A DNA stretch of 64,000 nt from DASXIF01 sp036498145 (GCA_963708625.1 CAVPSV010000005.1:1-64000); one strand, 5' to 3'. Counted from the stretch's first letter, positions 1 to 9,856 are shown. Made by a program: numbers and translations. The notes: a model not told the origin generated them from the letters alone.

Positions 1-1359
1 TGAGCCAGGTAGTGGGTGGTGGCGGTGGCGACGAAAGTGCTGATGACGGCGACGCCGAGTGCCGCGCCGAGCTGCTGGGAGACGTTGTTGACCGCGCCCG
101 CGGTGCCCGCGTCGCGCGGGTCTACACCCTGTTGCCCGGCCGCGACCGCCGAGACGATCGCCGATCCGATACCGGCTCCGACCAGGATCAGCCCGGGCAG
201 CACCCAGGCCGCGTAGGGACTGCCCGAGTCGGCCTGGGTCAGCAGGGCGGCGCCGGCGCCGCTGGTGAGCAAACCGGCGACGGTGATGACCCGCATGGTC
301 AGGTGCCGGACCAGCACGCTTTGCGTCAGCGTGGCGACCACGACAACCGTCAACATCATCGGCAGGAACGCGACACCGGTTTTGATCGGCGAGTAGTGCA
401 GCACGTCCTGGAAGTAGTAGGTCAAGAACAGGAACAGCGCGAATACGCCACCCTGTCCCAGCATGAGGGTCAGGTAGGCGGCACCGCGGTTGCGGTCGGC
501 GAGCACGTGTAGCGGGATCAGCGGGTGGCGGTCGATTTTCTGGAGCACGACGAAGCCGACGAGCAGGAGACCGCCGGCGATGAGCGGGGTCAGCGTGACC
601 GGCGAGCTCCATCCGTCCGTCTGTGCCTTGGCCGCGCCGAAGATCACCCCGAAGATCGCCGCTGCGCCGAGGATCGTGCTGGGCACGGACAGCCTCGGCT
701 TGTTGGGTTCGGCGGAGTTGTGCAGCAGCGCGAGGCCGCCGACAATTCCGACGATCGCGAACGCGATGTTGACGTACATGCACCAGCGCCAGTTCACGTA
801 GTCGGTCAGCAATCCACCCAGTAGCAGGCCGAGCGCGGCGCTGCTGCCGGCGACGGCGCCAAAGATCCCGAACGCTTTGTTCAGTTCCTTCATGTCGGTG
901 AAGATCACTGTGATCAGTGACAGCGCCGCCGGGGCGAGCACCGCGGCGAATCCACCCTGGATAGCCCGGGCTGTGATCAGGGTGCCGATGTTCGGGCGCC
1001 GCGCCGCCGGCAGCGGAGGCAACCGCGAACCCCACCAGTCCGACGATGAACATCGTCTTGCGCCCGTACGCGTCGGCCAGCCGGCCCCCGAGCGGGAGCA
1101 AACTGCCGAAGACCAGCAAGTAAGCGGTGACGACCCAGGGCCGGGCGGCGTCGGAGAAGCCGAGGTCGGCCTGCGCCGAGGGCAGCGCGACGTTCACGAC
1201 AGTCGCGTCCAGCAGAATCATGATCTGGGCGATCAGAATGACGCCCAGAGCCATCCATCGCCGCTCATAGTGGGGATTGGGTCGAGCCGTCGGCCGCGAT
1301 TCGACGGCCTCCATCGTCGCTGAAGCCCCCGCGCCCCTAGAGGGTTCGTTACTGCTCAT
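1..1359 (-). CDS. DHA2-type MFS drug exporter (frameshifted, cut by window edge)
   Basis: Multidrug proton antiporter of the EmrB/QacA (DHA2) type in the cytoplasmic membrane. The reading frame opens at the ATG at 1359 and gives a first membrane segment, the early-helix motif LLDATVVNVALP and the loop signature GRLADAYGRK. Near 994-996 (a GGG run) one extra base shifts the frame; the adjoining frame then continues smoothly as PNIGTLITARAIQGGFAA and many hydrophobic helices to base 1, where the gene leaves the window. The two halves fit without gap or overlap, so this is one gene with a single-base frameshift. It is divergent from the TetR gene at 1531, the usual arrangement for a repressor-controlled exporter. 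Substrate unknown. Confidence 0.85.
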   Translation of the reverse strand, partial: MSSNEPSRGAGASATMEAVESRPTARPNPHYERRWMALGVILIAQIMILLDATVVNVALPSAQADLGFSDAARPWVVTAYLLVFGSLLPLGGRLADAYGRKTMFIVGLVGFAVASAAGGAAPEHRHPDHSPGYPGWIRRGARPGGAVTDHSDLHRHEGTEQSVRDLWRRRRQQRRARPATGWIADRLRELALVHVRQHRVRDRRNCRRPRAAAQLRRTQQAEAVRAQHDPRRSGDLRGDLRRGQGTDGRMELAGHADPAHRRRSPARRLRRAPENRPPPADPATRARRPQPRCRLPDPHAGTGWRIRAVPVLDLLLPGRAALLADQNRCRVPADDVDGCRGRHADAKRAGPAPDHAGHHRRRFAHQRRRRRPADPGRLGQSLRGLGAARADPGRSRYRIGDRLGGRGRATGCRPARRGHRGRGQQRLPAARRGTRRRRHQHFRRHRHHPLPGS

Positions 1360-1400
1360 CTGCTTCGCTCCTCGTGGCTCTGGTCGGGAGTACCAAATAT

Positions 1401-1507
1401 GAGGCGCCCCTCCGGTTCTATGTCTACCACAACCGGAGGCAGCCCTCATCATATTCCGGAGGGGTACCTCAGAAACTCGCGAACAGCTGTAAACGGAGGC
1501 AGCCCTC
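1401..1507. promoter_or_regulatory. Probable TetR operator array between exporter and regulator
   Basis: A 14-base unit, CGGAGGCAGCCCTC, occurs at 1434-1447 and again at 1494-1507. Inverted relatives lie at 1401-1417 (GAGGCGCCCCTCCGGTT) and 1456-1470 (CCGGAGGGGTACCTC). The array lies entirely in the 171-base gap between the divergent exporter and TetR genes, where a local repressor would act. That the TetR protein binds here is inference. Confidence 0.55.
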
Positions 1508-1530
1508 GGCATCGTTGATAGAGTGAGAGC

Positions 1531-2199
1531 GTGAGCGCGACCGAGCTTGAGCAGATGCGCAGGCCCCTGCGCCGTGACGCCCGGGAGCACCGCGAGAAGC
1601 TTCTCGCCGCGGCGCAGCGCGAGTTCGCCGCGCGCGGCGTGGATGCCTCGTTGGAGAAGATCGCCCGCGATGCCGGAGTGGCCATCGGCACCTTGTATCG
1701 CCACTTCCCAACGCGCCTGGACCTGCTCATGGCCGCCTTCAAACCTCGGCTGCAAGAGTTCCTGGAGGGGGCCAACCAGGCTCTGGAGATGGACGATCCG
1801 TGGGAAGGCTTCGCCTACTACTTGGAGAACTTGTTCCGCATGCAAGCAGGGGACCGAGGGTTCAACGACTTCCTCTCCCGCCGCTTCACCGACAACGCCG
1901 AGACCGAACGCATCCACGACCAGATGTGCCTACAAATCGGGGACGTGCTCGCCCGAGCTCAAGAAGCCGGCGAGGCTCGCGCCGATATCACCCAGGCCGA
2001 CATCGTCAACCTCATCTGGTCCCTAGGGCCGATCATCGACGCCACCAGCACCACGGCGCCCAACGCCTGGCGGCGCAACCTCTACCTCATGCTCGACGCC
2101 TATCGAGCCGAGCGGGCACATTCGATCCCTGAGCCGCCGATGACGGACCAGCAGCTCTACGACGCCATGGTCCATCTCAGCAAGGGAAAACAAGGCTGA
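1531..2199 (+). CDS. TetR/AcrR family transcriptional regulator
   Basis: A 222-residue repressor-type protein. The N-terminal helix-turn-helix is clear: AQREFAARGVDASLEKIARDAG followed by the recognition segment IGTLYRHFPTRLDLL (about residues 30-70). The variable C-terminal half would bind the ligand. A GTG start at 1531 gives the normal length for the family; no earlier start with a better ribosome site is seen. It is divergent from the DHA2 exporter and probably represses it through the repeated sites at 1401-1507. Ligand not predictable. Confidence 0.9.
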   Translation: MSATELEQMRRPLRRDAREHREKLLAAAQREFAARGVDASLEKIARDAGVAIGTLYRHFPTRLDLLMAAFKPRLQEFLEGANQALEMDDPWEGFAYYLENLFRMQAGDRGFNDFLSRRFTDNAETERIHDQMCLQIGDVLARAQEAGEARADITQADIVNLIWSLGPIIDATSTTAPNAWRRNLYLMLDAYRAERAHSIPEPPMTDQQLYDAMVHLSKGKQG

Positions 2200-2396
2200 G
2201 GGGTGCTCGAAGGCCTCAGGCAAGGCGCGCTGGCGGGCGGGCGATTACTCGGATCCGCCGCATGACTTGACCGATCTGACGGCTGACTTGGGTATTCGGC
2301 GGTGTGCTTGGCTTCGGTCTCACACCGTCTCGGCTGGAGGTTTCTGGAGGATCGAGCGTTCGACATGGGCTGCTGGTGGTCTGGGACAGTCTCGGT

Positions 2397-3290
2397 ATGC
2401 AGGTCCTGGTAACGGGTGCGTCCGGGTTTGTGGGTAGCCGACTGTGCCGCGCGTTGGTGGGCGAGGGCAATTCGGTGCGAGCGATGACGAGGCGTCCGGA
2501 GTCCTACCGCGGTGCGGGTGAGCCGGTTTTCGGTGACGTTGCTGATGCGGGGTCGCTCAGTTCGGCGCTGGCTGGTTGTCAGGCCGCCTATTACCTGGTG
2601 CATTCACTGGGCAATTCGACGTTCGAGCGTGATGACGCGGACGCAGCTGGCGTGTTTGGTGCGGCGGCCGCGGGAACCGGCCTCGACCAGATCGTTTATC
2701 TCGGCGGGCTGGGCCGCGATGACGACGATTTGTCGGCGCACTTGCGTAGTCGTCGCGCGGTCGAGCGCCTGCTCGGGGACGCGGGCGTGCCGGTTACGGT
2801 GTTACGAGCCGGCATCATCATCGGTCATGGCGGCATTTCCTGGGAAATTACTCAGCAGCTCGTCGAGCATTTGCCGGTGATGGTGACGCCGCGGTGGGTG
2901 CGGACTCGAACGCAGCCGATCGCGGTCGCTGATGTTGTTCGGTATCTCGTTGGCGTGCTGGGCGTTGTCGAGGCGCTGGGGCGAACATTCGAGATCGGCG
3001 GCCCGGAAGTCATGCGCTACCTCGACATGATGCGCCGGGTCGCGGTTATCGAGGGCCGCCACAACCTGGTGCTGCCGGTGCCCGTCTTGTCCCCGGCATT
3101 GTCGGCGCGATGGTTGTCGCTGGTGACGAACGTCGACACCGGGACCGGGCGGGCGCTGATCGACTCGATGACCAACGAGGTGATCGTGCACGATGACGCG
3201 ATCCGGCGGCTGTTGCCGTTCGAGCCGATGGGCTACGACGAGGCAGTCCTTGCGGCATTGGGTGAGCGGGCCGCGGCGGCTCGCTCGTGA
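2397..3290 (+). CDS. NAD(P)-binding atypical SDR (NmrA-like) protein
   Basis: A Rossmann-fold protein of 297 residues starting at the ATG at 2397 (MQVLVTGASGFVGSRL), which places the glycine-rich TGASGFVG dinucleotide motif right at the N-terminus as expected. The open frame runs 31 codons further upstream but that part has no family character. YYLVHSLG and LRAGIIIGHG are typical of the atypical SDR group that includes NmrA-like and DUF2867-linked proteins; the usual catalytic YxxxK is not obvious, so the reaction is unknown. Its stop overlaps the start of the next gene by four bases, suggesting co-transcription. Confidence 0.75.
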   Translation: MQVLVTGASGFVGSRLCRALVGEGNSVRAMTRRPESYRGAGEPVFGDVADAGSLSSALAGCQAAYYLVHSLGNSTFERDDADAAGVFGAAAAGTGLDQIVYLGGLGRDDDDLSAHLRSRRAVERLLGDAGVPVTVLRAGIIIGHGGISWEITQQLVEHLPVMVTPRWVRTRTQPIAVADVVRYLVGVLGVVEALGRTFEIGGPEVMRYLDMMRRVAVIEGRHNLVLPVPVLSPALSARWLSLVTNVDTGTGRALIDSMTNEVIVHDDAIRRLLPFEPMGYDEAVLAALGERAAAARS

Positions 3291-3949
3291 CAGGGGCAAT
3301 CGCGGGTCCTCGGGTGTGGACACTGGCGACCGGCGCGGTGGGCACGGCGGTGGTGGGTCGGTCACTGTCGAGTAGAGCCGGTTCACGCGAGTTCTACGTC
3401 TTGGCGTTTGGGGCGGCGGGCAGCTGGTTGGCAGGCGGGTTGGTGGCCGGTCCGGTGCCGTTGGCGAACGAACAGACCCGGCGCAACCCGATCCGGGACC
3501 TGCTGGTCGTGCCGGTAGCCGTAGGGTCGGGCATGTTCGGGCTGTTCTATCTGGGCGCGCTGGTCGCGCGGCGCGTGCCCGGGCTGGACAAGGCGCTGAC
3601 AAGCGTCTTGAGCTACGCCGATGCAGGTTCCTCACCGCTGGTGTACGCGACGACGCTGGCCAACGCCATCGGCGAAGAGGTCTTCTTCCGCGGCGCTCTC
3701 TACGCCGCGCCCGTCCCGCACCGCGCGATGGTCATCTCCACCCTCGGGTACGTGCTGAGCACGACCGCGACTCGCAACCCCGCCCTGATCCTCGCCTCCG
3801 CGGTCATGGGTACGGTCTTCGCCGTCCAACGCCGCAACACCGGCGGCGTGCTGGCTCCGACGGTCATCCACCTAACGTGGGCTGCGCTGATGCTGCGATT
3901 CCTGCCCCCGTTGTTTCGTCATCGACACCACGTCGCTCACCCGCTCTAG
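3287..3949 (+). CDS. CPBP family intramembrane metalloprotease
   Basis: A polytopic membrane protein of 220 residues with the abortive-infection/CAAX-protease signature: GEEVFFRGALY (EExxxR-type motif, near residues 128-138) and a C-terminal HLTWAALM, which supplies the second metal-ligand region. CPBP proteins cleave substrates within the membrane or act in bacteriocin self-immunity; the substrate here is unknown. The GTG start at 3287 overlaps the stop of the SDR gene, so the two are probably an operon. Confidence 0.8.
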   Translation: MTGAIAGPRVWTLATGAVGTAVVGRSLSSRAGSREFYVLAFGAAGSWLAGGLVAGPVPLANEQTRRNPIRDLLVVPVAVGSGMFGLFYLGALVARRVPGLDKALTSVLSYADAGSSPLVYATTLANAIGEEVFFRGALYAAPVPHRAMVISTLGYVLSTTATRNPALILASAVMGTVFAVQRRNTGGVLAPTVIHLTWAALMLRFLPPLFRHRHHVAHPL

Positions 3950-4013
3950 ACTCGATGAAGTGCACCCGCACCATCAAAAGTGGGTGACTCGAGCGGTCCA
4001 GGTATCGGACCCG

Positions 4014-4490
4014 CTACACCTGGAGTGTCTTGGTCATGCGGGTGGCGACCACGCGGTAGCCGAGGGATTCGTACAGGCGTCGCGCAGGTTCGTTGAACCC
4101 GAACACGTTGAGTCCGATTTCGGCGATGCCCGCGTCCATCACGAGCTGCTCGGCCGCCTTCATCGCGGCTCTACCCAGCCCACGCTGACGATGCGCCTCG
4201 TGGATCTCGATGTCGAACACATACGCAGCGCCGGGCCCATCCGGGTGCGGGCCGACCCACAGCGTGCCGACGTCGGTCCCTTGCTCGTCGGAGACGACCA
4301 ACAGCCACGTGCCTTCGGTCTGCAATCCGCTTGGCAATAGTTCGAGATCCTGCGCACGTGCTCTCTGGCGGGCCGCCTCGATCGAGGCGCCACTCGCCTT
4401 CGCGACGTCGTCGGCATAGGACTCGAGCATGGCATCGTGCCACTCCTCGTAGTCGCGCGACGACATCGGTCGAACGCTCACCGTCGCCAT
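4014..4490 (-). CDS. GNAT family N-acetyltransferase
   Basis: A 158-residue acetyl-CoA-dependent acetyltransferase. EIHEAHRQRGLGRAAMKAAEQ is the acetyl-CoA pyrophosphate loop (motif A, R-x-x-G-x-G/A), and NVFGFNEPARRLYESLGYRVV is the typical C-terminal motif B. I start at the ATG at 4490 (MATVSVRPMS); an upstream in-frame ATG at 4514 is possible but adds residues unlike the family. It stands alone, convergent with the CPBP gene. The acceptor substrate cannot be predicted. Confidence 0.85.
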   Translation of the reverse strand: MATVSVRPMSSRDYEEWHDAMLESYADDVAKASGASIEAARQRARAQDLELLPSGLQTEGTWLLVVSDEQGTDVGTLWVGPHPDGPGAAYVFDIEIHEAHRQRGLGRAAMKAAEQLVMDAGIAEIGLNVFGFNEPARRLYESLGYRVVATRMTKTLQV

Positions 4491-4725
4491 AGTGAGCACC
4501 CTAAACGCAGGCATCGGAACCGAGCCGAACTGATCTCTGCCGCATCGCCCACCGATCCGACATCTATCGACCTCACTGACGGCAGGGCGCGGGTCAGCGG
4601 TTGCCGCCGGGCAGGCGCGTGCGGAGCGTTGCGCGGGGTTTACCCAGGGTTCCCCTTGCGGCCGCGCTGATTCAAGGGAAGTTCTCTAGCGTCTCCAATG
4701 CCGCAAACGGTTCAGGGAGATGTAA

Positions 4726-5683
4726 ATGGGGACAATGCCTGCAGTTCGGGCTCGTGGGATCCGAAAATCCTTCGGCGACGTGCTCGCCCTCAACGGCGTC
4801 GACCTGGACATCGCGGACGGGCAGATTCACGGGCTGGTCGGCCCGAACGGAGCAGGGAAGACCACGCTGCTCGGCTTGCTCCTCGGGTTGGCGGTGGCCA
4901 GCAGCGGGACGCTCGAAATCTTCGGCAGCCCGGTGTGCCGCTCGCTGGCCCTGCCGGATGGTGTCGCCGGGTTCGTGGACGGGCCTGGCCTTTACCCATC
5001 ACTCACCGCCCGCGGCAACCTCGTCGCCGCTGTCCCGGCTCCGCGGAACTCACGATGGCGGCGTCAGCGATGTGCTCGAGCAGGTCGGGCTCACGGATGT
5101 CGCAGACGACCGTGTCCGCGGCTTCTCACTCGGGATGCGGCAGCGTCTCGGACTCGCTGCCGCGCTCCTGACCAAGCCGAGGCTGCTCGTCCTCGACGAG
5201 CCGGCGAACGGACTCGACCCGGCCGGGACCCGGCACGTGCATCGCGTCCTCACCCGGCTCGCTGACGAGGGCACGTCGATCCTGTTGTCCAGCCATCGCA
5301 TGGATGATCTTGCGACGCTGTGCAGCGAGGTCACCATCCTCGCGACGGGCCGGGTTGTCTTCTCCGGGCCTATCAGCAAACTCGCGACGGAGACCGACGA
5401 ACTCGATTACCGGCTTCGGTGCTCCGATCCCGGCCTAGCAAGGCGCATCGCCGAAGACACGCCCGATCTGCGGGTCCTGCCCCAGGACGACCTGCTCCAG
5501 CGCCACGACGCCGACGCGCTCCAGGTTCGCGCTGCAGTTCCGGCGCTCGACGACCTGGTCGCGCGGCTGATCGGCGCGCGTGTTGCCGTGCGCGAACTCG
5601 CCCCGGTCGTGGCGCCGCTCGAGGCGGCATTTCTCGCACTGACCGGCGTCGACAACGCGGCGGACGAGGAGGACTTCGCATGA
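4726..5683 (+). CDS. ABC transporter ATP-binding protein (frameshifted)
   Basis: ATPase subunit of an ABC-2-type exporter. From the ATG at 4726, preceded by AGGGAGA, the first frame carries the Walker A GPNGAGKTT. Around 5025-5030 one base breaks the frame, and the adjoining frame continues with the signature-loop region VRGFSLGMRQRLGLA, Walker B LLVLDEPANGLDP and the switch histidine (LLSSHRMDDL). The two pieces match with no missing motif, so one gene with a single-base indel is the best reading. The stop overlaps the permease ATG by ATGA. About 318 residues if repaired, normal for this class. Confidence 0.85.
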
Positions 5684-7053
5684 CCGCCCTGGCCGAGGCG
5701 CCGCCGAGCTCGGCGGCGCCACCTCTCGCGCCGCCTGCGCCCGTCCTCAACGGCTACCGCTTCGAGGTGGCGAAGCTGCTGGCGCAGTGGCGGATCCGCA
5801 TCGTGCTCGCGGCGTGCTGGCTCGGCCCGGCGCTGGTGGTCGCCGTGATGAGCAAACAGAACTCGCTGCCGGCAGACACGGTCTTCGGCCGCTGGATGGG
5901 TCAGACCGGGTGGGCGGGCAGCCTGGTCGTCCTTTCCTTCGCCTGCAGCTGGGTGCTGCCGCTGCTGACGTCGCTCGTCGCCGGCGACATCTTCGCCGCG
6001 GAGGACCGCATCGGGACGTGGCGACATCTGCTGGTAGCGGTGCGATCACCGCAGCGGATCTTCGCGGCCAAGGCACTTGCGAGCCTCACCGTGATCTTGT
6101 TGCTCGCGATCGGGTTGACCGCGTCGAGCATCGCCGGCGGGCTGGCCGCGGTCGGCGACCGACCGCTCGTCGGCCTTGACGGCCAGCTACTGTCGCCTGC
6201 GCACGCGGCCATCGCGGTACTGCTCGCTTGGCTCAGCGCGCTCGCGCCCACGCTCGTTTTCGCCGCCATGGGGCTGCTCGGCTCGGTGGCACTGGGCAGA
6301 TCTCCGATGGGGCTGCTGATTCCCGCGGTGCTCGCGATTGCGCTCCAGCTCGTCCAGCTCCTTCCGCTACCGGTCATCGTCCGCGTTGCGCTGCCGAGCT
6401 TCGCGTTCATCGCATGGCGTGGGCTGTTCACCGAACCGCGCCAACTGGGACCGCTGCTGCTCGGGATCGCCGTCAGCCTCGTCTGGGCCGTTGTCGCGAC
6501 TGCGTTGGCGTACCTGATGTTCCTGCGCCGCGATTTCACCGATCCCGCCTACGACGGAGCCGGGCGCCGCATCGTCGTGCGAGCGGTGTTGCCGTTGGTC
6601 GCCCTGCTCGCTGTCACGGTCGGCGTCGTCGCCGTAGCGACCCCCGCGTCGGGATCCGGCATTGACCGGCCAAAGCTGGAGGGCTCCCTGGCAACGGCGT
6701 TCGGCCATCTTTACCGGCTGCAGTCGCGCGAGCTGAACCGTCCTGACGTCACCGAGCAACAGCTACGGACCAGCGCGTCCTGCGACAAGGGCGGCTCACT
6801 GGTTGCCGACACCGGACCAGGCAACGACTGGCGCTGCGTCCTCACCTGGCACATCCCCGGTGTCGGGGCCATCGGTACCGCCATCTACCAGCTCGATGTG
6901 AACCCGGACGGGCGCTACGTCGCTGACGGGGACGGCCCGCAGGAGGTGAACGGCTTCTTCCAGCTCCACACCGCCACGGGTGATGCAGCCAATCCCTTGT
7001 GGCAGTTCGACGGCTCGGTCAACCTGCTGAGCTCGACCTCATCGAAGGGATAG
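5680..7053 (+). CDS. ABC transporter permease with extracytoplasmic C-terminal domain
   Basis: Membrane subunit of the exporter, 457 residues, ATG at 5680 overlapping the ATPase stop. After a Pro/Ala-rich N-terminus come six or so hydrophobic helices of ABC-2 permease type (the IRIVLAACWLGPALVV to ALAYLMFLRR region), then another hydrophobic segment (PLVALLAVTVGVVAVA) and a soluble tail of about 130 residues with a Cys pair (SCDKGG, WRCVL) that probably lies outside the membrane. The next gene, three bases downstream, encodes an exported phosphoesterase-like protein, so the three may work together at the cell surface. Substrate unknown. Confidence 0.75.
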   Translation: MTALAEAPPSSAAPPLAPPAPVLNGYRFEVAKLLAQWRIRIVLAACWLGPALVVAVMSKQNSLPADTVFGRWMGQTGWAGSLVVLSFACSWVLPLLTSLVAGDIFAAEDRIGTWRHLLVAVRSPQRIFAAKALASLTVILLLAIGLTASSIAGGLAAVGDRPLVGLDGQLLSPAHAAIAVLLAWLSALAPTLVFAAMGLLGSVALGRSPMGLLIPAVLAIALQLVQLLPLPVIVRVALPSFAFIAWRGLFTEPRQLGPLLLGIAVSLVWAVVATALAYLMFLRRDFTDPAYDGAGRRIVVRAVLPLVALLAVTVGVVAVATPASGSGIDRPKLEGSLATAFGHLYRLQSRELNRPDVTEQQLRTSASCDKGGSLVADTGPGNDWRCVLTWHIPGVGAIGTAIYQLDVNPDGRYVADGDGPQEVNGFFQLHTATGDAANPLWQFDGSVNLLSSTSSKG

Positions 7054-7056
7054 GCC

Positions 7057-9840
7057 ATGCACGTCACGCGACAACGCATATACCGACCGACCCGGCGAAA
7101 CCGCGTCATCGGCGTATGCGCGGCAGCCGCCGTGGTTCTGCTCGGCGTGGGCGTCGCATACGCCGGCACCGGCGGTTTCGGCGACAACCAGGTTGGCACG
7201 CAGTACAAGAACGGCATCCAGGTGTCCGATGATCAGATCATCCAGCCGATCGGTGATCGCCTGCTTACCCAGTTCGGCAAGTTCATGGGCTCGACGGTTA
7301 GCCCCGACGGCCGATTCCTCGCGGCGACGAGCACCGACAAGTCGGTCGTCCTGCAGATCTTCGACCTGTCGAGCTACAAGCTGATCTGGACGGTCGGGTC
7401 CGCCGCCGCGATCAACCAGAAGCTCGCCGACGGCACTGTCGGCCAGGAGGGCCCGACCTACTCGCCGGACGGCAAGGTCCTCTGGCTGCCACAGCAGAAC
7501 GGCCTGACCCGCTTCCCGGTCAACACTGACGGCACGCTGGGGGCACCGACGACCGTCGCGCTCCCCAAGGTGAACAACGCCTCGGCGCTGACGGCCCAGT
7601 CCGTCTACTCCCCGGACGGCTCGACGCTCTACGTCGCCGTCAACGGCCAGAACACGGTGCTCGCTCTCGATCCCACCACCGGCACTGTCGAGAACACCTG
7701 GAACGTCGGCATCGCGCCACGCGAGCTCGCGTTCGTCGGGGCCAAGCTCTATGTCAGTGACGAGGGCGGCCGCCAGGCTCAGGCCGGCGACACGACGATG
7801 GGCTCCTACGGCACGCAGGTTCCCGCCGACGGCTACCTCGGTACGTCGAGCACCGGGACGGTCAGCGTCATCGACACCACGAATCCGTCCGCAGCTGTCG
7901 GATCGATCGCGGTCGGCCTGCACCCGAGCGCACTGCACGTCACCGGCAACGCGCTCTTCGTGGCGAACACGAACAGCGACACCGTCTCGGTCATCGACAC
8001 GACGAAGGACCAGGTTGTCCAGACGATCGAAACTCGGCCGTGGCCGGCATCTAACGTGGGCTATGAACCCACCAGCATCGCGATGACGAGCGGTGGTCAC
8101 CTACTCGTGACATTGGGCCGAGCCAACGCCGTCGCCGTCTACCAGTACCACGACGACCCACTGCAACCGGTGAACTACATCGGCCTGCTTCCGACCGACT
8201 ACTACCCGGCGACGATCGCCACGGTGGGGGACCAGATCGTCGTGACCAACACGCGCGGCATCGACGCGCGCGGACCCGCTATCGCCACCTACAAGGGACA
8301 GGGCACCGTACCGGTGGTCGGGCACGACACGCACAGCACCACCGCATCCCTCACTCGCTTCTCGCTGCCTAGTGACAAGGACATCGCCGGCAAGTACACG
8401 ACGCAGGTCTTCGCCCAGAACCAATGGGGCAAGAACAGCGTCGCGACGTCCGCGAAGTCGAAGGCGAAGCCGGTCGCGGTCCCGGTCCGGCTCGGTGATC
8501 CGTCGACCATCAAGCACGTCTTCTTGCTGGTCAAGGAGAACCGGACCTACGACCAGATATACGGCGACCTGCCCCAGGGCAACGGCGACTCGACCCTCAC
8601 GCAGTTCGGTGCGAAGGCCACTCCTAACCAGCATGCGCTGGCGGACCAGTTCGGCCTCTACGACAACACCTATGACGTGGGCACGAACTCCGCTGAGGGG
8701 CACAACTGGCTGATGCAGGGTGACAACCCGGAGTACACCGAGTCATCAGCGGGTGAGTACGTGCGCAGCTACGACACCGAAGAAGATGTCCTCGGCCATC
8801 AGCGCTCGGGTTTCCTGTGGACCGCCGCGGAGTCGGCCGGAGCATCGGCCAAGAACTACGGCGAGTTCGAGTACATGGAGGGCAAGCCGGCCGGAACGTG
8901 GCAGCAGTATTACTGCGCGACGAAGAGCGTCGACGGCGGTGGTGACCCGGCTCAGCTGACGGCCCCCGACCTGAAGGGCAACTACGGTTCGGTGATCCCG
9001 TCGCTGAACGCGATCGCCGACCCGTTGTCTCCGCCGTTCGACCTCTCCATCCCGGACATCTACCGGTACCAGATCTGGAAGCAGGACTTCGAGCAGAAAG
9101 GGCCGGCCGCGTTGAACATGGTCTGGCTGTCCAGCGACCACACCGGCGGGCCGGCAGATGCAGAGGCCGGCGTGGCCGACGGCGATCTTGCTGTCGGCGA
9201 CATCGTCGACACGATCTCACACAGCCCGTACTGGAAGGACTCCGCGATCTTCGTGGTCGAGGACGACAGCCAAGACGGAGCGGACCACGTCGACGGCCAC
9301 CGCGCGCCGATCCAGGTCATCAGCCCGTGGTCGCTGCACGGCAAGGTCGACAGCACCTACTACTCGCAGCTTTCCATGGTGCGCACGATCGAGCAGATCC
9401 TCGGCGCGCAGCCGCTCAACCAGAAGGTCGCGGCGGCCACGCCGATGTACGACGCTTTCACGGCGAAGCCCAACTACACCCCGTTCACCGCGGTGCCGAA
9501 CCAGGTTCCACTGACCGAGGGCATCGCCACCGCGCCGAGCTGCGGCTTGGACACCCTCGGTCTGACGGGCGCGGCTGCGGCGAAGCTCAATGCCCAGGAG
9601 ACGGCGACGACCGCCGTCCCCGCGGCAGAGCAGACCGTTGCCGGTCAATGGGCCGCGTGGGCGAAGAACCAGCACTTCACCGGCAACGGTGCGGTGCCGG
9701 ACTTCGCGAACGCGGAGCAGATGAATCGCTACACCTGGTACCAGGCGCATCAGTGGAAGGTGCCCTACCCGGGCGATGCCAGGATCTATGCCCCGGCGCA
9801 GGTGCCCGGCGGCTACATCCCGAGCGGCGACACGAACTGA
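7057..9840 (+). CDS. YncE-like beta-propeller / phosphoesterase fusion, membrane-anchored or secreted
   Basis: A 927-residue exported protein. The N-terminus has a basic stretch and one hydrophobic helix (VIGVCAAAAVVLLGVGVAYA, residues about 24-43), a signal peptide or anchor. Residues about 60-480 hold YVTN/YncE-type propeller blades (YSPDGSTLYVAVNGQNTV; GTVSVIDTTNP; NTNSDTVSVIDTTKDQ). Residues about 490-830 are the phosphoesterase domain (PF04185 type) with the opening motif VKENRTYDQIYG, followed by SAEGHNWLMQGDNPEY and VVEDDSQDGADHVDGHRAP, the metal-binding regions shared with phospholipase C/acid phosphatase-like enzymes. It follows the ABC permease by three bases and ends at a strong terminator. 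True substrate unknown; phosphate scavenging is an inference. Confidence 0.85.
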   Translation: MHVTRQRIYRPTRRNRVIGVCAAAAVVLLGVGVAYAGTGGFGDNQVGTQYKNGIQVSDDQIIQPIGDRLLTQFGKFMGSTVSPDGRFLAATSTDKSVVLQIFDLSSYKLIWTVGSAAAINQKLADGTVGQEGPTYSPDGKVLWLPQQNGLTRFPVNTDGTLGAPTTVALPKVNNASALTAQSVYSPDGSTLYVAVNGQNTVLALDPTTGTVENTWNVGIAPRELAFVGAKLYVSDEGGRQAQAGDTTMGSYGTQVPADGYLGTSSTGTVSVIDTTNPSAAVGSIAVGLHPSALHVTGNALFVANTNSDTVSVIDTTKDQVVQTIETRPWPASNVGYEPTSIAMTSGGHLLVTLGRANAVAVYQYHDDPLQPVNYIGLLPTDYYPATIATVGDQIVVTNTRGIDARGPAIATYKGQGTVPVVGHDTHSTTASLTRFSLPSDKDIAGKYTTQVFAQNQWGKNSVATSAKSKAKPVAVPVRLGDPSTIKHVFLLVKENRTYDQIYGDLPQGNGDSTLTQFGAKATPNQHALADQFGLYDNTYDVGTNSAEGHNWLMQGDNPEYTESSAGEYVRSYDTEEDVLGHQRSGFLWTAAESAGASAKNYGEFEYMEGKPAGTWQQYYCATKSVDGGGDPAQLTAPDLKGNYGSVIPSLNAIADPLSPPFDLSIPDIYRYQIWKQDFEQKGPAALNMVWLSSDHTGGPADAEAGVADGDLAVGDIVDTISHSPYWKDSAIFVVEDDSQDGADHVDGHRAPIQVISPWSLHGKVDSTYYSQLSMVRTIEQILGAQPLNQKVAAATPMYDAFTAKPNYTPFTAVPNQVPLTEGIATAPSCGLDTLGLTGAAAAKLNAQETATTAVPAAEQTVAGQWAAWAKNQHFTGNGAVPDFANAEQMNRYTWYQAHQWKVPYPGDARIYAPAQVPGGYIPSGDTN

Positions 9841-9856
9841 ACCGGCACCGATGATC

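Noticed and set aside
877..1323. Plus-strand open frame opposite the first exporter
   Set aside because: Shadow of the minus-strand gene; no hydrophobic or family pattern.
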